Positions 20,564-29,115 of a stretch of 51,020 nucleotides of DNA are shown here, in pieces. Origin of the DNA: Caryophanales bacterium UBA4100 (GTDB taxonomy: Bacteria > Bacillota > Bacilli > Paenibacillales > UBA4045); NCBI GenBank assembly GCA_002383285.1, contig DFXU01000035.1, positions 1 through 51,020 on the forward strand, given 5' to 3'. The notes beneath the pieces were generated by a model. It did not search any database. It saw only the letters and a program-made list of their open reading frames with translations, and was not told where the DNA came from. Numbering within the stretch: the first letter of the stretch is position 1; each line of letters starts with the position of its first letter. A program made the position numbers and the translations under genes.

Positions 20564-21526
20564 TTACCCCTCCTTCTCACCTAAAATTTTAAATATGACC
20601 CGATTGAGACCAACCATCAGCAAGAACAATACAACTGCAATGGCAGAAGCATAACCCATCTCGAAACGAATGAAGGCATAATCGAATAAGTGAGTTAATA
20701 TGGTGTGTCCCGCATATAAAGGGCTCGGAATACCTACCAGCTGTACGCTTACATCGAATACCTGAAGTGCGAACACCACTTGCAGAACAGCCCCGAACAA
20801 TAGCTGTGGTTTCACAGAAGGAATCGTGATGTACCAAAGCTCTTGCCAGCGATTTTTCACTCCATCAATGGCACCTGCTTCATAAAAGTCACGAGGTACG
20901 TTCTGCAATCCTGCCAAGAAGGCTAGGAAGCCTATTCCCATACTCATCCATAAAGATACAATGATCAGTACTGGCATAATTGTTCTCACATCCTGAAGCC
21001 ATAACCATGGCTCGTGAATGATACCACTCTGAATGAGCCAGTTGTTGATCATGCCGTAACGATCACCAGAGAACAAGTAAGTCCACACAACGGTCAATGC
21101 AACAACACTGGTAATCGCAGGTGTGTAGAAACAGAAGGTGTACAAAAATCGGTACTTGTTCGGAATTTGGCTAATCAACCAAGCAAGGAGAAAAGCCATA
21201 ATATAACCTACCGGTCCTGTTACAACAGCAATCTTCAGTGTGTTACCAATCGCTTTCAAGAAAATATCATCGTCGACGAACAATAGCCTGTAATTACTAA
21301 GCCCTATCCATCTCGGAGATTCCAGAATATTATAATAAGTAAAGCTCATTACCATAGAGGCGATGACTGGAACAATCGTAAATAGGGCGAAGAATAGTAG
21401 GAAGGGTGCCATGAATAAGTAGGATATCCGATGAGCGACCATCGCTCTCCAGAGCAGCTCCCATTTCGTCTTATTCTCCGGTATCCATTCATTGGTCACT
21501 GTTGGTTTAGCAATTGTGGTATTCAC
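20564..21526 (-). CDS. Sugar ABC transporter permease (MalF type)
   Basis: Permease of 320 residues. A long N-terminal cytoplasmic segment precedes helix 1 (LFMAPFLLFFALFTIVPVIASMV), and the EAA loop reads YEAGAIDGVKNRWQELWYITIPSVKP. The start is GTG 21526 behind GGAGGGAAGTG. It is separated by three bases from the giant binding-protein gene and pairs with the downstream MalG-type permease. The motif set is ordinary for the family. Confidence 0.94.
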   Translation of the reverse strand: MNTTIAKPTVTNEWIPENKTKWELLWRAMVAHRISYLFMAPFLLFFALFTIVPVIASMVMSFTYYNILESPRWIGLSNYRLLFVDDDIFLKAIGNTLKIAVVTGPVGYIMAFLLAWLISQIPNKYRFLYTFCFYTPAITSVVALTVVWTYLFSGDRYGMINNWLIQSGIIHEPWLWLQDVRTIMPVLIIVSLWMSMGIGFLAFLAGLQNVPRDFYEAGAIDGVKNRWQELWYITIPSVKPQLLFGAVLQVVFALQVFDVSVQLVGIPSPLYAGHTILTHLFDYAFIRFEMGYASAIAVVLFLLMVGLNRVIFKILGEKEG

Positions 21527-21529
21527 GGT

Positions 21530-24511
21530 TCACTTCCCTCCTTCCGTGCTTATCGATGAATCAGAAGTATTAAATCCGAATTCCTCAAGCTTCTTACGTA
21601 GCTCTTTGTCGATCTCCTTAATCCCATCATCCACAGCTTCTCGATGGTTTTTTCCATTGAGGACAATTTCATTCCAAATATTCGCTACATGTCGTGTTGT
21701 GTAGTAACCACCAAGCACAACCTCTCGTTCCTTAAACCATTCCCATTGCTCCAATATCGCGTCGATATCCTCGGATGGCCAAGGCAACCGTTCTAGTGCC
21801 TCGACATTTGCCGTATTCCATCTAGCTTCAACCCCAACAACAGCTTCAAGCTCCTGACCAAAGCGCTCCTGTACATCAGCACTAGTCCACCATTTGAGGA
21901 ATTCCCATGACTCCTCCTTCATGCCTGTTTCTTTAAAAATCATACCGGTTTGAGCCAACCCGCCAGTGGAACGGTTAATTTCTCCATTCTCCTGCTTAAT
22001 GCCCGGCATAGGCTTCATCTCCCACCAGCCAGATAATTCTGGTGCTGCAGTCGCTAGCAGAACATAAGTTGAGTAATCCGCTACACCGATAGGCATCTCA
22101 CCCGAGCGTATTCGGTTATAGAAATTGGCATCCTTGTTGATCTTATAATTCGTGAATAATCCGGTCCACATCTTGATCGCCTTCAAGGCCTCAGGTGAAT
22201 CTAAATCGGATTCGGTACCATTATCTCGATAGAATTCTCCTTGCTGTTGGAACAAGAATGGAGAGAATTCATTGATAGCGAGCAACGGTTGATTCGGTGC
22301 ATGTGGATAATAGAAATCCATACCATTCTGCTGAAGAATTGGAATGATATCCATAACCTCATCCCATGTATCCGGGATTTTGGTAATTCCGAGCTCCCTC
22401 ATTATGTCCGTCCTGTAGAAAAGCATGGTGAAGTTCTGATTTTGCGGCAAAGCATAATCGCCATCATTATATCGATATGGAATCAGTGCACCGGGACGGA
22501 AACGAGCAGCCACCTCCGGATAATCGGGAAATTCATTCAGATTTTCTATCGCATTACGCACAGCGAAATCGATTGGAATTTCCGCTTCCACGCCAAGTGC
22601 AACGTCAGGTTGCTTGCCAGAGGTTGTAGATAGCATCAACAAATTCATGGCTTGAGCTGGTATTACATTGATGTTGACCTTTACCCCAGACTTAGGAGTG
22701 AAGTCTTCATCTGCCAGCTGCTTAATTATTTGAACCCAATCTCGGCCCATCGCGACCCAGACATCCAATGTCTTCTCATCTTTGCTGCTGTAGACGTTAC
22801 CGATCCCACTGTAATCTTTCTTGAAGGAAAGCAGAAAATCGTTGAACGTATACCAGGATTTCGTCAGCCAATTGGATTCGGCTCTAGGCCAAGGCTGATC
22901 AGGCGACTTCACAATTAGATAATCAAGTGTAAGTGCCTGTTGACTCGAGTTTGTAATCCATAGGCCTAATGAGGACTGTGAATCTGTAAACTGCTGCAAC
23001 CGTCCTGGAATGGTATTCGTGTCATCAGCCATATTAAGCAATTGATCACGAATTACACCAATTTGACCAACCTCTGCACTACTTGGATCTACACCTAACG
23101 CGAATGTCATTTTCATTGCTTCATCCAACTCACGTGCCATCAGGTGAAGCCTTGGTATGATATTAGGTATTTTGTTATCTAACTCCCAATCCCGATTCGG
23201 ATCCGGATTCGTTCCTGTGTATAGAATAATCTCCCTGCTTAATAGAGACATCTTACGGGAAACATCCATCACCTTTTCGAATACCTCTCCGAGTGAACCA
23301 ACCTGTACCTCCATCCGAATTTTGTGCTCACCCTTATCAAGGTAGAATAGGTAAGGATCTTCTCTTAAGCCAAAGTCCCCAACCTGCCATCTTTCCTGAT
23401 ATGGGTATTTGACCGAATTCATTTCATGGAATGGAATTTCTCCATCAATTTTCACAATTCGTTCAACAGGTATCCCATTCAACCACCAGCTACCAAATCG
23501 TGCTCCGATTTGATAAAGCCCGCTTTCTGGAGCAATGAATGACCATTCAGCCCATTGCCCTCCACGCTTCCAAGCCAGATCACCGAATGCGTTTAAGCCG
23601 GTCCCTTTTTTGTTAAAGGGCTCTGTTAATGGCTCCCTATCCTCAATTCTGCGTAGCGTTGGATCTGATTTAACAATTGGGCTTTCAGCCTGAATCTTAA
23701 TGAGATGCCCATGAGTCTCTGCGTAATTGTTAGTTTTGTATTGCTCCTGTACCATCTCGTAAGAAGGAAGAACAATAGGAGAGAATATCCTTAACTCATC
23801 GATAGCGACTGGTTCTCTGATCATATTGATACGCAGCGTGTGTTTACCTTTGGTAAGGAAGAATCGTAACGGTTCAGAAACCTTACCTTCCGCATCACGA
23901 AATTCACGATATTGCCAATCTGAGGTTTCCTCCTGAGTCGCATTAAATTCATTTCCCTGATTGTCAAACCAAGGTTCCCCTGCTTCCTGCCACATCCGTG
24001 TGAATTCCATTTTTTTGGCTTGGAAGAATGGGAATTCTCCATCGATTTGTAAGCTTCGAAGTACTGATGCTCGCTTACCAGGAAGCGCATAATAAGAGAT
24101 ACCCATCTGATAAAAACCATCGGTTAGAATAGCAACCTCATACTCCACCCAGCTATCCTCTTCGCTCTGTACTAACACCTTAGAGGATCTACCGCCAATA
24201 TCGGATTGAATCTCTATCCCATAATCACTTTTAGTTTCGTAATCTTCAGCTTGAATGACGATGTCGATGTCCGTTGTATCTTGCCCACCCTTTTCTTGCT
24301 GCTCATGAAGGTAGGCTAGATACGATGGCTCCAACTTAGCATTAATGTCTTGATTCGCCAGTATAGAACGATCATCCAAATTGTCGTACTCGGGAATACC
24401 TGCCATCGCATTCTGATCATATCCTCTTGAGAGGTACCAATTTACAATGAAATAAGTAAAGAGTGAAAGGATCACTATCAAAAATAGATTTTTAAGCAGC
24501 TTTTGAATCAT
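21530..24511 (-). CDS. Giant membrane-anchored solute-binding protein with two CBM-like domains
   Basis: A 993-residue protein. An N-terminal membrane helix (about residues 8-27) without a lipobox Cys suggests an uncleaved anchor. Two carbohydrate-binding-module-like beta domains follow: about 84-247 (IVIQAEDYE, WVEYEVAI, KGKHTLRINM) and about 271-408 (IKIQAESP, WAEWSFIAPESGLYQIG, KGEHKIRMEV). A helical/linker region reaches about 575, then a family-1-type solute-binding domain (TLDVWVAMGRDW, PDVALGVEAEIP, LFYRTDIMRELG) runs to about 985. Normal binding proteins are 400-550 residues, so this roughly doubles the length. It is the first gene of the operon. It is likely to grip a polysaccharide or long oligosaccharide and pass it to the permeases next door. 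Confidence 0.9.
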   Translation of the reverse strand: MIQKLLKNLFLIVILSLFTYFIVNWYLSRGYDQNAMAGIPEYDNLDDRSILANQDINAKLEPSYLAYLHEQQEKGGQDTTDIDIVIQAEDYETKSDYGIEIQSDIGGRSSKVLVQSEEDSWVEYEVAILTDGFYQMGISYYALPGKRASVLRSLQIDGEFPFFQAKKMEFTRMWQEAGEPWFDNQGNEFNATQEETSDWQYREFRDAEGKVSEPLRFFLTKGKHTLRINMIREPVAIDELRIFSPIVLPSYEMVQEQYKTNNYAETHGHLIKIQAESPIVKSDPTLRRIEDREPLTEPFNKKGTGLNAFGDLAWKRGGQWAEWSFIAPESGLYQIGARFGSWWLNGIPVERIVKIDGEIPFHEMNSVKYPYQERWQVGDFGLREDPYLFYLDKGEHKIRMEVQVGSLGEVFEKVMDVSRKMSLLSREIILYTGTNPDPNRDWELDNKIPNIIPRLHLMARELDEAMKMTFALGVDPSSAEVGQIGVIRDQLLNMADDTNTIPGRLQQFTDSQSSLGLWITNSSQQALTLDYLIVKSPDQPWPRAESNWLTKSWYTFNDFLLSFKKDYSGIGNVYSSKDEKTLDVWVAMGRDWVQIIKQLADEDFTPKSGVKVNINVIPAQAMNLLMLSTTSGKQPDVALGVEAEIPIDFAVRNAIENLNEFPDYPEVAARFRPGALIPYRYNDGDYALPQNQNFTMLFYRTDIMRELGITKIPDTWDEVMDIIPILQQNGMDFYYPHAPNQPLLAINEFSPFLFQQQGEFYRDNGTESDLDSPEALKAIKMWTGLFTNYKINKDANFYNRIRSGEMPIGVADYSTYVLLATAAPELSGWWEMKPMPGIKQENGEINRSTGGLAQTGMIFKETGMKEESWEFLKWWTSADVQERFGQELEAVVGVEARWNTANVEALERLPWPSEDIDAILEQWEWFKEREVVLGGYYTTRHVANIWNEIVLNGKNHREAVDDGIKEIDKELRKKLEEFGFNTSDSSISTEGGK

Positions 24512-24565
24512 CAGTCAGATTCTCCCCTTATTTATAATGAGATATTGTTAACTTTGAGGTGATTT

Positions 24566-24581
24566 TGTAAAAACGTTTACA
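24566..24581. promoter_or_regulatory. Downstream LacI/CcpA-type operator
   Basis: TGTAAAAACGTTTACA is an imperfect palindrome around ACGTTT, resembling LacI-family operators and cre sites. It lies about 150 bases downstream of the operator at 24718-24733 and inside the leader of the operon. It could act as a second site for looping or roadblock repression. Assignment to a particular repressor is inference. Confidence 0.6.
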
Positions 24582-24717
24582 TAATTGAATAAAATCATGT
24601 ATTTTTCTATAAATAATTAAGAAATTAATAAATGAAGCGCTGTCATTTTGCAATTATTTGAATATCTCACCCTTTTCTTTGTTGTTTATTCGAAATAAGT
24701 GTTAAATTAATCACAGT

Positions 24718-24764
24718 GGGAAAACGTTTACAGAAAATTTATCCTTTTTCTGGACCTCTGTCAA
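24718..24764 (-). promoter_or_regulatory. Block A promoter with operator over the start site
   Basis: On the minus strand TTGACA (24759-24764) is followed after exactly 17 bases by TAAATT (24736-24741). Immediately downstream, the palindromic core CTGTAAACGTTTTC (24718-24733) covers the expected transcription start. A second TTGACA (24800-24805) with a 17-base spacer to TATTTA (24777-24782) lies just upstream. The layout suggests repression by a LacI-family protein binding at +1. Confidence 0.65.
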
Positions 24765-24900
24765 TAGATAAAAAAATAAATATGAAAATCATATAAAAGT
24801 GTCAATGTAGTACAATTCTTATCAATTAAGCATAAGAAATTCACTAGAAATGTCTCTATAATAGTTAAGATGAGAATCAAATTTCTGAGCAAAATGAAGC

Positions 24901-24920
24901 TGACTTAGACATCTAAGTCA
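24901..24920. repeat. 9-bp inverted repeat
   Basis: TGACTTAGA and TCTAAGTCA form perfect arms separated by two bases. The site lies between the LacI terminator and the Block A promoters and has no T run of its own, so it is more likely a protein-binding site or part of a larger folded end than a separate terminator. No binding protein can be named. Confidence 0.45.
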
Positions 24921-24940
24921 TAGTGGTTTCTCATAATAAA

Positions 24941-24979
24941 AAGAGCTGCCCCAAGTCATTCAGACTTTGGCACCTCTTC
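24941..24979 (-). terminator. Rho-independent terminator of the LacI gene
   Basis: Read on the minus strand, AGAGGTGCCAAAGTC pairs imperfectly with GACTTGGGGCAGCTCT around a short loop and is followed by TTTTTATT. It lies about 50 bases after the stop of the LacI gene and isolates it from the Block A operon. Confidence 0.75.
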
Positions 24980-25026
24980 TTTCGTTCATACATAATAAAT
25001 TCGTTTAATATGTTAGCTCTGATCAA

Positions 25027-26058
25027 CTATGATTTCAATTGACTACCGCAGCTATCACGAACAATTAATTGCATCTTAAAGCTAATACTCTTCGGAGGGA
25101 CCTTCTGAATGCTAGTTGATCCCATCTCAATTGTATCAATTAGTAGCTTGGCCAATGCTTGTCCCACCTCAATTATTGGCTGCCGCACAGTTGTCAGCGC
25201 TGGTTTGAAGAGACCGGCCATTTGAACGTCATCATATCCTACGATAGCCACATCCTCTGGCACCCTCATCCCTTTTTCCTCTAATGCTTTAAAGACGCCA
25301 AAGGCCGTTGCATCATTATAACAAAAGATAGAAGTGAATTCTGCACCATCATTGATTAGCTGGATCGTCGTTTGATACCCGAATTGAAATGTAGATGAAG
25401 AATCCGAGCGTCGAATTAATGACTCATCTACGATTAAGTTATTCAGCATAAAGGCATTACGAAAACCTAACTCTCTAGAATCAGGAGCCGTAGGTCCCCC
25501 TATAAATGCAATGCTGCGATGTCCTAAGCGAATCAAATGCTCGACCCCATCTGTCGCACCCTGTAGATGATCACCTAGAACACAGCTCATCTCCCGATTT
25601 TTCGGATCAAGTGACACAATGGGTATTCCGTATTGTTTAATCAGCTTAAATGTCTCATTATCTGTATCAGCTCGCGGGGTAAGCGAAGATCCGAAGATAA
25701 TTCCATCCACTCTTCTCTCGATGAAGGACTTGATAAATGCCTGCTCTTTATCAAGATTTCGATCTGTAGAACCTACAATCAGCATGTATCCATTATCCCA
25801 GAAGTTTTCCTGTAACACGTCAACCAAATGCGACCAATACTCATTAGATAATTCAGGTATTACCATACCGATCGTTTTGCTTTCCTTCTTAATCATATTC
25901 CTAGCATTTAGGTCCGGTTGAAAGTTTAGCTTGTGGATCATCTCTTTTACTTTTTGGCGGGTACTACTTTTTACTCTGTCTTTGTTGTTCAGAACTCTTG
26001 AAACCGTAGCAATAGATACTCCCGCTTGTTGAGCTACTTCCTTAATAGTTAGTTTCAT
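25027..26058 (-). CDS. LacI-family transcriptional regulator
   Basis: A 343-residue repressor. HTH TIKEVAQQAGVSIATVSRVLNN is followed by the hinge and a sugar-sensing domain (PIVSLDPKNR, SIFCYNDATAFGVF, VAIVGYDDVQMAGL). The ATG start has GAGGGG upstream. It has its own TTGACA promoter, an operator-like palindrome in its leader and a terminator, so it is monocistronic and probably autoregulated. It is a close paralogue of the regulator at 8871-9911. Its position just upstream of the Block A promoter makes it the best candidate repressor of that operon. Confidence 0.95.
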   Translation of the reverse strand: MKLTIKEVAQQAGVSIATVSRVLNNKDRVKSSTRQKVKEMIHKLNFQPDLNARNMIKKESKTIGMVIPELSNEYWSHLVDVLQENFWDNGYMLIVGSTDRNLDKEQAFIKSFIERRVDGIIFGSSLTPRADTDNETFKLIKQYGIPIVSLDPKNREMSCVLGDHLQGATDGVEHLIRLGHRSIAFIGGPTAPDSRELGFRNAFMLNNLIVDESLIRRSDSSSTFQFGYQTTIQLINDGAEFTSIFCYNDATAFGVFKALEEKGMRVPEDVAIVGYDDVQMAGLFKPALTTVRQPIIEVGQALAKLLIDTIEMGSTSIQKVPPKSISFKMQLIVRDSCGSQLKS

Positions 26059-26075
26059 AATTAACCCCTCATTAA

Positions 26076-26091
26076 TGTAAACGTTATTACA
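26076..26091. promoter_or_regulatory. LacI-type operator in the leader of the LacI gene
   Basis: TGTAAACGTTATTACA closely resembles the operator cores at 24566 and 24718. It sits between the promoter (26100-26128) and the start codon of the regulator, consistent with negative autoregulation. Confidence 0.65.
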
Positions 26092-26099
26092 TAAAATAC

Positions 26100-26128
26100 A
26101 TTATTCATTATTACAAGTAATGTGTCAA
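26100..26128 (-). promoter_or_regulatory. Promoter of the LacI gene
   Basis: Minus-strand TTGACA (26123-26128), a 17-base spacer and AATAAT (26100-26105) give a near-consensus sigma-A promoter directly ahead of the operator-like palindrome. Confidence 0.7.
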
Positions 26129-26140
26129 GAGTGCAAACTT

Positions 26141-26171
26141 AAGAGAGCGAATACTTACCATTCGCTCTCTT
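26141..26171 (-). terminator. Perfect 12-bp stem terminator
   Basis: AAGAGAGCGAAT and its exact complement flank a 7-base loop. It follows the Gfo/Idh stop at 26211 and precedes the LacI promoter. The T run on the minus strand is weak (TTAAGTTT), so termination strength is uncertain, but the perfect stem and position between units support the call. Confidence 0.7.
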
Positions 26172-26210
26172 TATATGTTTACTATTACACGTGTAGCCAT
26201 TCCTAGTATT

Positions 26211-27248
26211 CTAATATGTTAATTTAACCGAACAACCGGTATCAGCCGATTTGATAGCTGCTACAATTACCTTAAGCGCTTTCAAACCTTCCTCACCATT
26301 GATCTCGGGACCATTGTTTGATAGGATGCCCTCGATAAAATGGTCGATAACACCACTGTTTGTTTGTCCTTGACTGCCGTTTGTTTGAATTTTGTCTAGG
26401 TGATATTGATCCCTGCGTCCATTCGTATGTTCGACAATAACACCGAACTCAGAATCCACGCCAATTTTCAAGGTTCCTTTTTCACAATAAATCAATGTAT
26501 GATTAACTTCATTTGGATAATAAGTCCAGCTCGCAGTAACAGTCCCTAAAGCTCCGTTCTGGGTTTTTAGCATCAGAATTGCATGATCCTCTACTGTTAT
26601 CGTTTTGTGAAGTGAGCCGTACACAGCACTTACTTCTATAATCTCATCAGCAAGCAGCCATCTAATTAAATCCACTTTATGAACGCCCAAATCGCCCATT
26701 GCTCCAACAATAGCCGCTTCCTTTTGGAAAAACCAGCTTTTCTCACCATCTACACTCCAATTTTCCGGTCCGCTATGCCCGAATGTGGTTTGAAATGATA
26801 ATACCTTCCCCAAGGTGCCCTCAGCAAGAATTTGTTTTGCCTTCTGATGTGCTGGCATTAATCTTTGATTATGTCCCACCATAAGGAATACACCGTTCTC
26901 TTCAGCTGAGCTTACCATTGCTTCTGCTTGTTCAAGTGTAACAGCCATCGGCTTTTCACAAAGCACATGCTTGCCAGCCTGCATCGCTTCTATAGATACG
27001 GCTGCATGAAGATGATTAGGTGTACACACCGAAACGGCTTCAACATCCTTATTAGCTAACAAATCTTCATGTCGATCATAGGCATTCTTTACACCAAATA
27101 CTTCTGCAACTTCTTTTGCTCTTGATAGATGAAAGTCACAGACTGCAATAACTTCAACATCCTTTCTCTCTGTATATTCAGGTAGATGACGACGCTGAGC
27201 AATAGCTCCACATCCGATAACACCAACCTTAATGTGTCTCCCATTCAT
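26211..27248 (-). CDS. Gfo/Idh/MocA family oxidoreductase
   Basis: A 345-residue dehydrogenase. Rossmann motif VGVIGCGAIAQRRHLPEY, then SVCTPNHLHAAV and signature VLCEKPMAVTLE; the central domain has AIVGAMGDLGVHKVDLIRWLL. It is the second gene of a two-gene unit after the PhyH gene, which is divergent from an AraC regulator. Probable sugar or cyclitol dehydrogenase acting with the dioxygenase. The substrate is unknown. Confidence 0.92.
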   Translation of the reverse strand: MNGRHIKVGVIGCGAIAQRRHLPEYTERKDVEVIAVCDFHLSRAKEVAEVFGVKNAYDRHEDLLANKDVEAVSVCTPNHLHAAVSIEAMQAGKHVLCEKPMAVTLEQAEAMVSSAEENGVFLMVGHNQRLMPAHQKAKQILAEGTLGKVLSFQTTFGHSGPENWSVDGEKSWFFQKEAAIVGAMGDLGVHKVDLIRWLLADEIIEVSAVYGSLHKTITVEDHAILMLKTQNGALGTVTASWTYYPNEVNHTLIYCEKGTLKIGVDSEFGVIVEHTNGRRDQYHLDKIQTNGSQGQTNSGVIDHFIEGILSNNGPEINGEEGLKALKVIVAAIKSADTGCSVKLTY

Positions 27249-27338
27249 GATGTCCCACCCCTTATTGTTTGTTCAATATTGCAATAAAGAAATGGAGAAA
27301 AGCGATAAACACCGCTTTCCCCACCCTCGGGTCAATGC

Positions 27339-28070
27339 TTATACATTTTCACACGGATTACCCGCAATATTCTCGCCACGTGCTAGCCAGAATTTCCAGC
27401 CTGGATTTCTATCTAGATTCATTTTCGTGGATGCGGATATAAATCTCATTGTATACCCACAGCGACGGTAAGGACTTGTATTTGCGGAGGCACCATGAAT
27501 AATGCGCGAGTCATGCAGGGAGCACTCACCTTTTTCTATCTCAAAATAAACTGCTTTGGATTCATCAATGTTTCTGATTTGAGCATGGAATGTGTTATCT
27601 TTCTTATCCACAGCTTCATATTCTGAAAACCCATTGGTATGAGTACCAGGGATTACTTTCATGCAGCCATTCTCCTTATTGCTTCGGTCAAGCGCAAGCC
27701 AGATCGTTACAATACTGTCGTACTTGTCAAATTTGCCCTCCCAGTAAGCGGAATCCTCATGCCAAGGAGTTATTCTCCCTTTGAATGGATCTTTACAGAT
27801 GAAGTGACTTGACCACAATAGAATGTCTGGACCAATAATACTTTCTACCAAGTCTAGTGCCTCTGTACTAAGCAAATAATCCAATAAACGCTTGTCGCGG
27901 AAGTGGGGTGTATCTAATTCATCCGATAATTTACTTCCCTTTTCCGCTAGATGCTCTTCAAAAATGTCATTCAATTGACTGAGCTTCTCCTCAGAAAATA
28001 GGGGCTTATGATATAGAAAATATCCTTCCCTCTTGTAAAACTCAACTTCTTGATTTGTTAATGTCCCCAT
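27339..28070 (-). CDS. Phytanoyl-CoA dioxygenase (PhyH) family protein
   Basis: A 243-residue Fe(II)/2-oxoglutarate dioxygenase. PWHEDSAYW supplies the HxD metal pair, SRIIHGASANTS the distal His, and RRCGYTMRF the Arg for 2-oxoglutarate. The start chosen is ATG 28070, six bases after GGAGG; an ATG two codons earlier abuts the ribosome site. About 90 bases with a weak 6-bp hairpin (near 27294-27319) separate it from the Gfo/Idh gene. It is likely controlled by the divergent AraC protein. Confidence 0.88.
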   Translation of the reverse strand: MGTLTNQEVEFYKREGYFLYHKPLFSEEKLSQLNDIFEEHLAEKGSKLSDELDTPHFRDKRLLDYLLSTEALDLVESIIGPDILLWSSHFICKDPFKGRITPWHEDSAYWEGKFDKYDSIVTIWLALDRSNKENGCMKVIPGTHTNGFSEYEAVDKKDNTFHAQIRNIDESKAVYFEIEKGECSLHDSRIIHGASANTSPYRRCGYTMRFISASTKMNLDRNPGWKFWLARGENIAGNPCENV

Positions 28071-28145
28071 AGTCATCCTCCAATGATTTTTAGAATAATT
28101 ATTAAAAAGAAATAATGATTTCTGGTCTAAATATAAAGTTTTTTC

Positions 28146-28201
28146 TAACTAATATCTTCTGTTTTATCGATAGCTTTATTGTGCTATATTGATATTAGTT
28201 A
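28146..28201. promoter_or_regulatory. 11-bp inverted repeat between divergent PhyH and AraC genes
   Basis: TAACTAATATC (28146-28156) and its exact reverse complement GATATTAGTTA (28191-28201) lie with centres 45 bases apart in the 155-base divergent region. They are candidate half-sites for the AraC-family regulator. TATATT just inside the right arm could serve as a -10 for the AraC gene, but no strong -35 was found. Confidence 0.5.
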
Positions 28202-28225
28202 AATCTATCATAAGGGGATTATTAC

Positions 28226-29080
28226 ATGATAAGACTATTGGAGAAGGACCTAATTGATCCCGAAACAGAAGCTCACTTTGCCTACCACAATTCGTTGAAA
28301 ACCATTACTGGGGAGCATAATCATGATTTTTATGAATTGTTCTTAATCACTGAGGGCAATGTATACCACATCGTCAATGGCAATAAACAATTGATTACAG
28401 AAGGCTCCTTTATTTTTATACGCCCTGATGATATTCACTATTATGAAAAGCATGGCATTAAAGATTGTAAACTGCTAAATTTAGCATTTCCTAAAGTCAC
28501 CATGGAAGCGCTATATGTATATCTTGGGAAAGGATTTTACGCGGAAAAGCTCCTACTTTCTGAAAATCCACCGTCTATTATCCTTTCTAATATAGAAATC
28601 AATCAGATGATGGCCAGATTCCAAAAGCTGGCGACCATTCCTAACCATTTAAAGCATGAAATGAAAACAGAATTAAGAGCGTTATTAGCTGAAATTTTCA
28701 CAAACTATTTTTCCGAACGCCACCAGCATGTGCAACCCTCTGTCCCAGAATGGCTTGACAGGTTGAATCAAGACATGAAAAAAACAGAGAATTTTACAGC
28801 AGGACTGTCAAGACTTCATGATTTGAGCTCACGAAGTCCTGAATATCTATGCCGTATGATTAAAAAACATTATGATAAAACACCCACACAGTGGGTTAAT
28901 GATTTCAGATTAAATTATGCTGTAAACCTTCTGACCTATACAGATGATGATATTCTAAACGTGTGCCTTGATTCTGGCTTCGAGAATCTTAGTCACTTCT
29001 ATCACCTTTTCAAGAAAAAATTCCAGCTCTCACCCTCGAAGTATCGTAAACTAAACAGAAAGGTTGCAATTCCCGAATAA
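28226..29080 (+). CDS. AraC-family transcriptional regulator with cupin sensor domain
   Basis: A 284-residue regulator. The N-terminal cupin-like domain (HNHDFYELFLITEGNVYHIVNG, FIFIRPDDIHYY) is followed by a C-terminal double HTH (LHDLSSRSPEYLCRMIKKHYDKTPTQWVND; ILNVCLDSGFENLSHFYHLFKKKFQLSPSKYRK). The ATG start follows AAGGGG. It is one of few plus-strand genes in the left 46 kb and is divergent from the PhyH-Gfo/Idh pair, which it probably activates on sugar binding. Confidence 0.94.
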   Translation: MIRLLEKDLIDPETEAHFAYHNSLKTITGEHNHDFYELFLITEGNVYHIVNGNKQLITEGSFIFIRPDDIHYYEKHGIKDCKLLNLAFPKVTMEALYVYLGKGFYAEKLLLSENPPSIILSNIEINQMMARFQKLATIPNHLKHEMKTELRALLAEIFTNYFSERHQHVQPSVPEWLDRLNQDMKKTENFTAGLSRLHDLSSRSPEYLCRMIKKHYDKTPTQWVNDFRLNYAVNLLTYTDDDILNVCLDSGFENLSHFYHLFKKKFQLSPSKYRKLNRKVAIPE

Positions 29081-29115
29081 ACACAGATTGTACCCTTAAC
29101 GTAGGAACCTAGATC

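Larger units (their letters stand above)
24512..25026. other. Regulatory intergenic region upstream of Block A
   Basis: This 515-base AT-rich gap holds, right to left, the terminator of the LacI gene (24941-24979), a 9-bp inverted repeat (24901-24920), two minus-strand TTGACA promoters, two LacI/CcpA-type operator sequences and the ribosome site AAGGGGAG of the 993-residue binding-protein gene. No convincing protein-coding frame was seen in it. Confidence 0.7.

Noticed and set aside
22241..22633. 130-codon plus-strand frame inside the giant binding-protein gene
   Set aside because: It is antisense to a well-supported gene, has no ribosome site and no recognisable protein features.
27294..27319. 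Terminator between the PhyH and Gfo/Idh genes
   Set aside because: The stem is only about six base pairs with a weak T stretch, and the two genes look like one unit. At most a weak attenuator.
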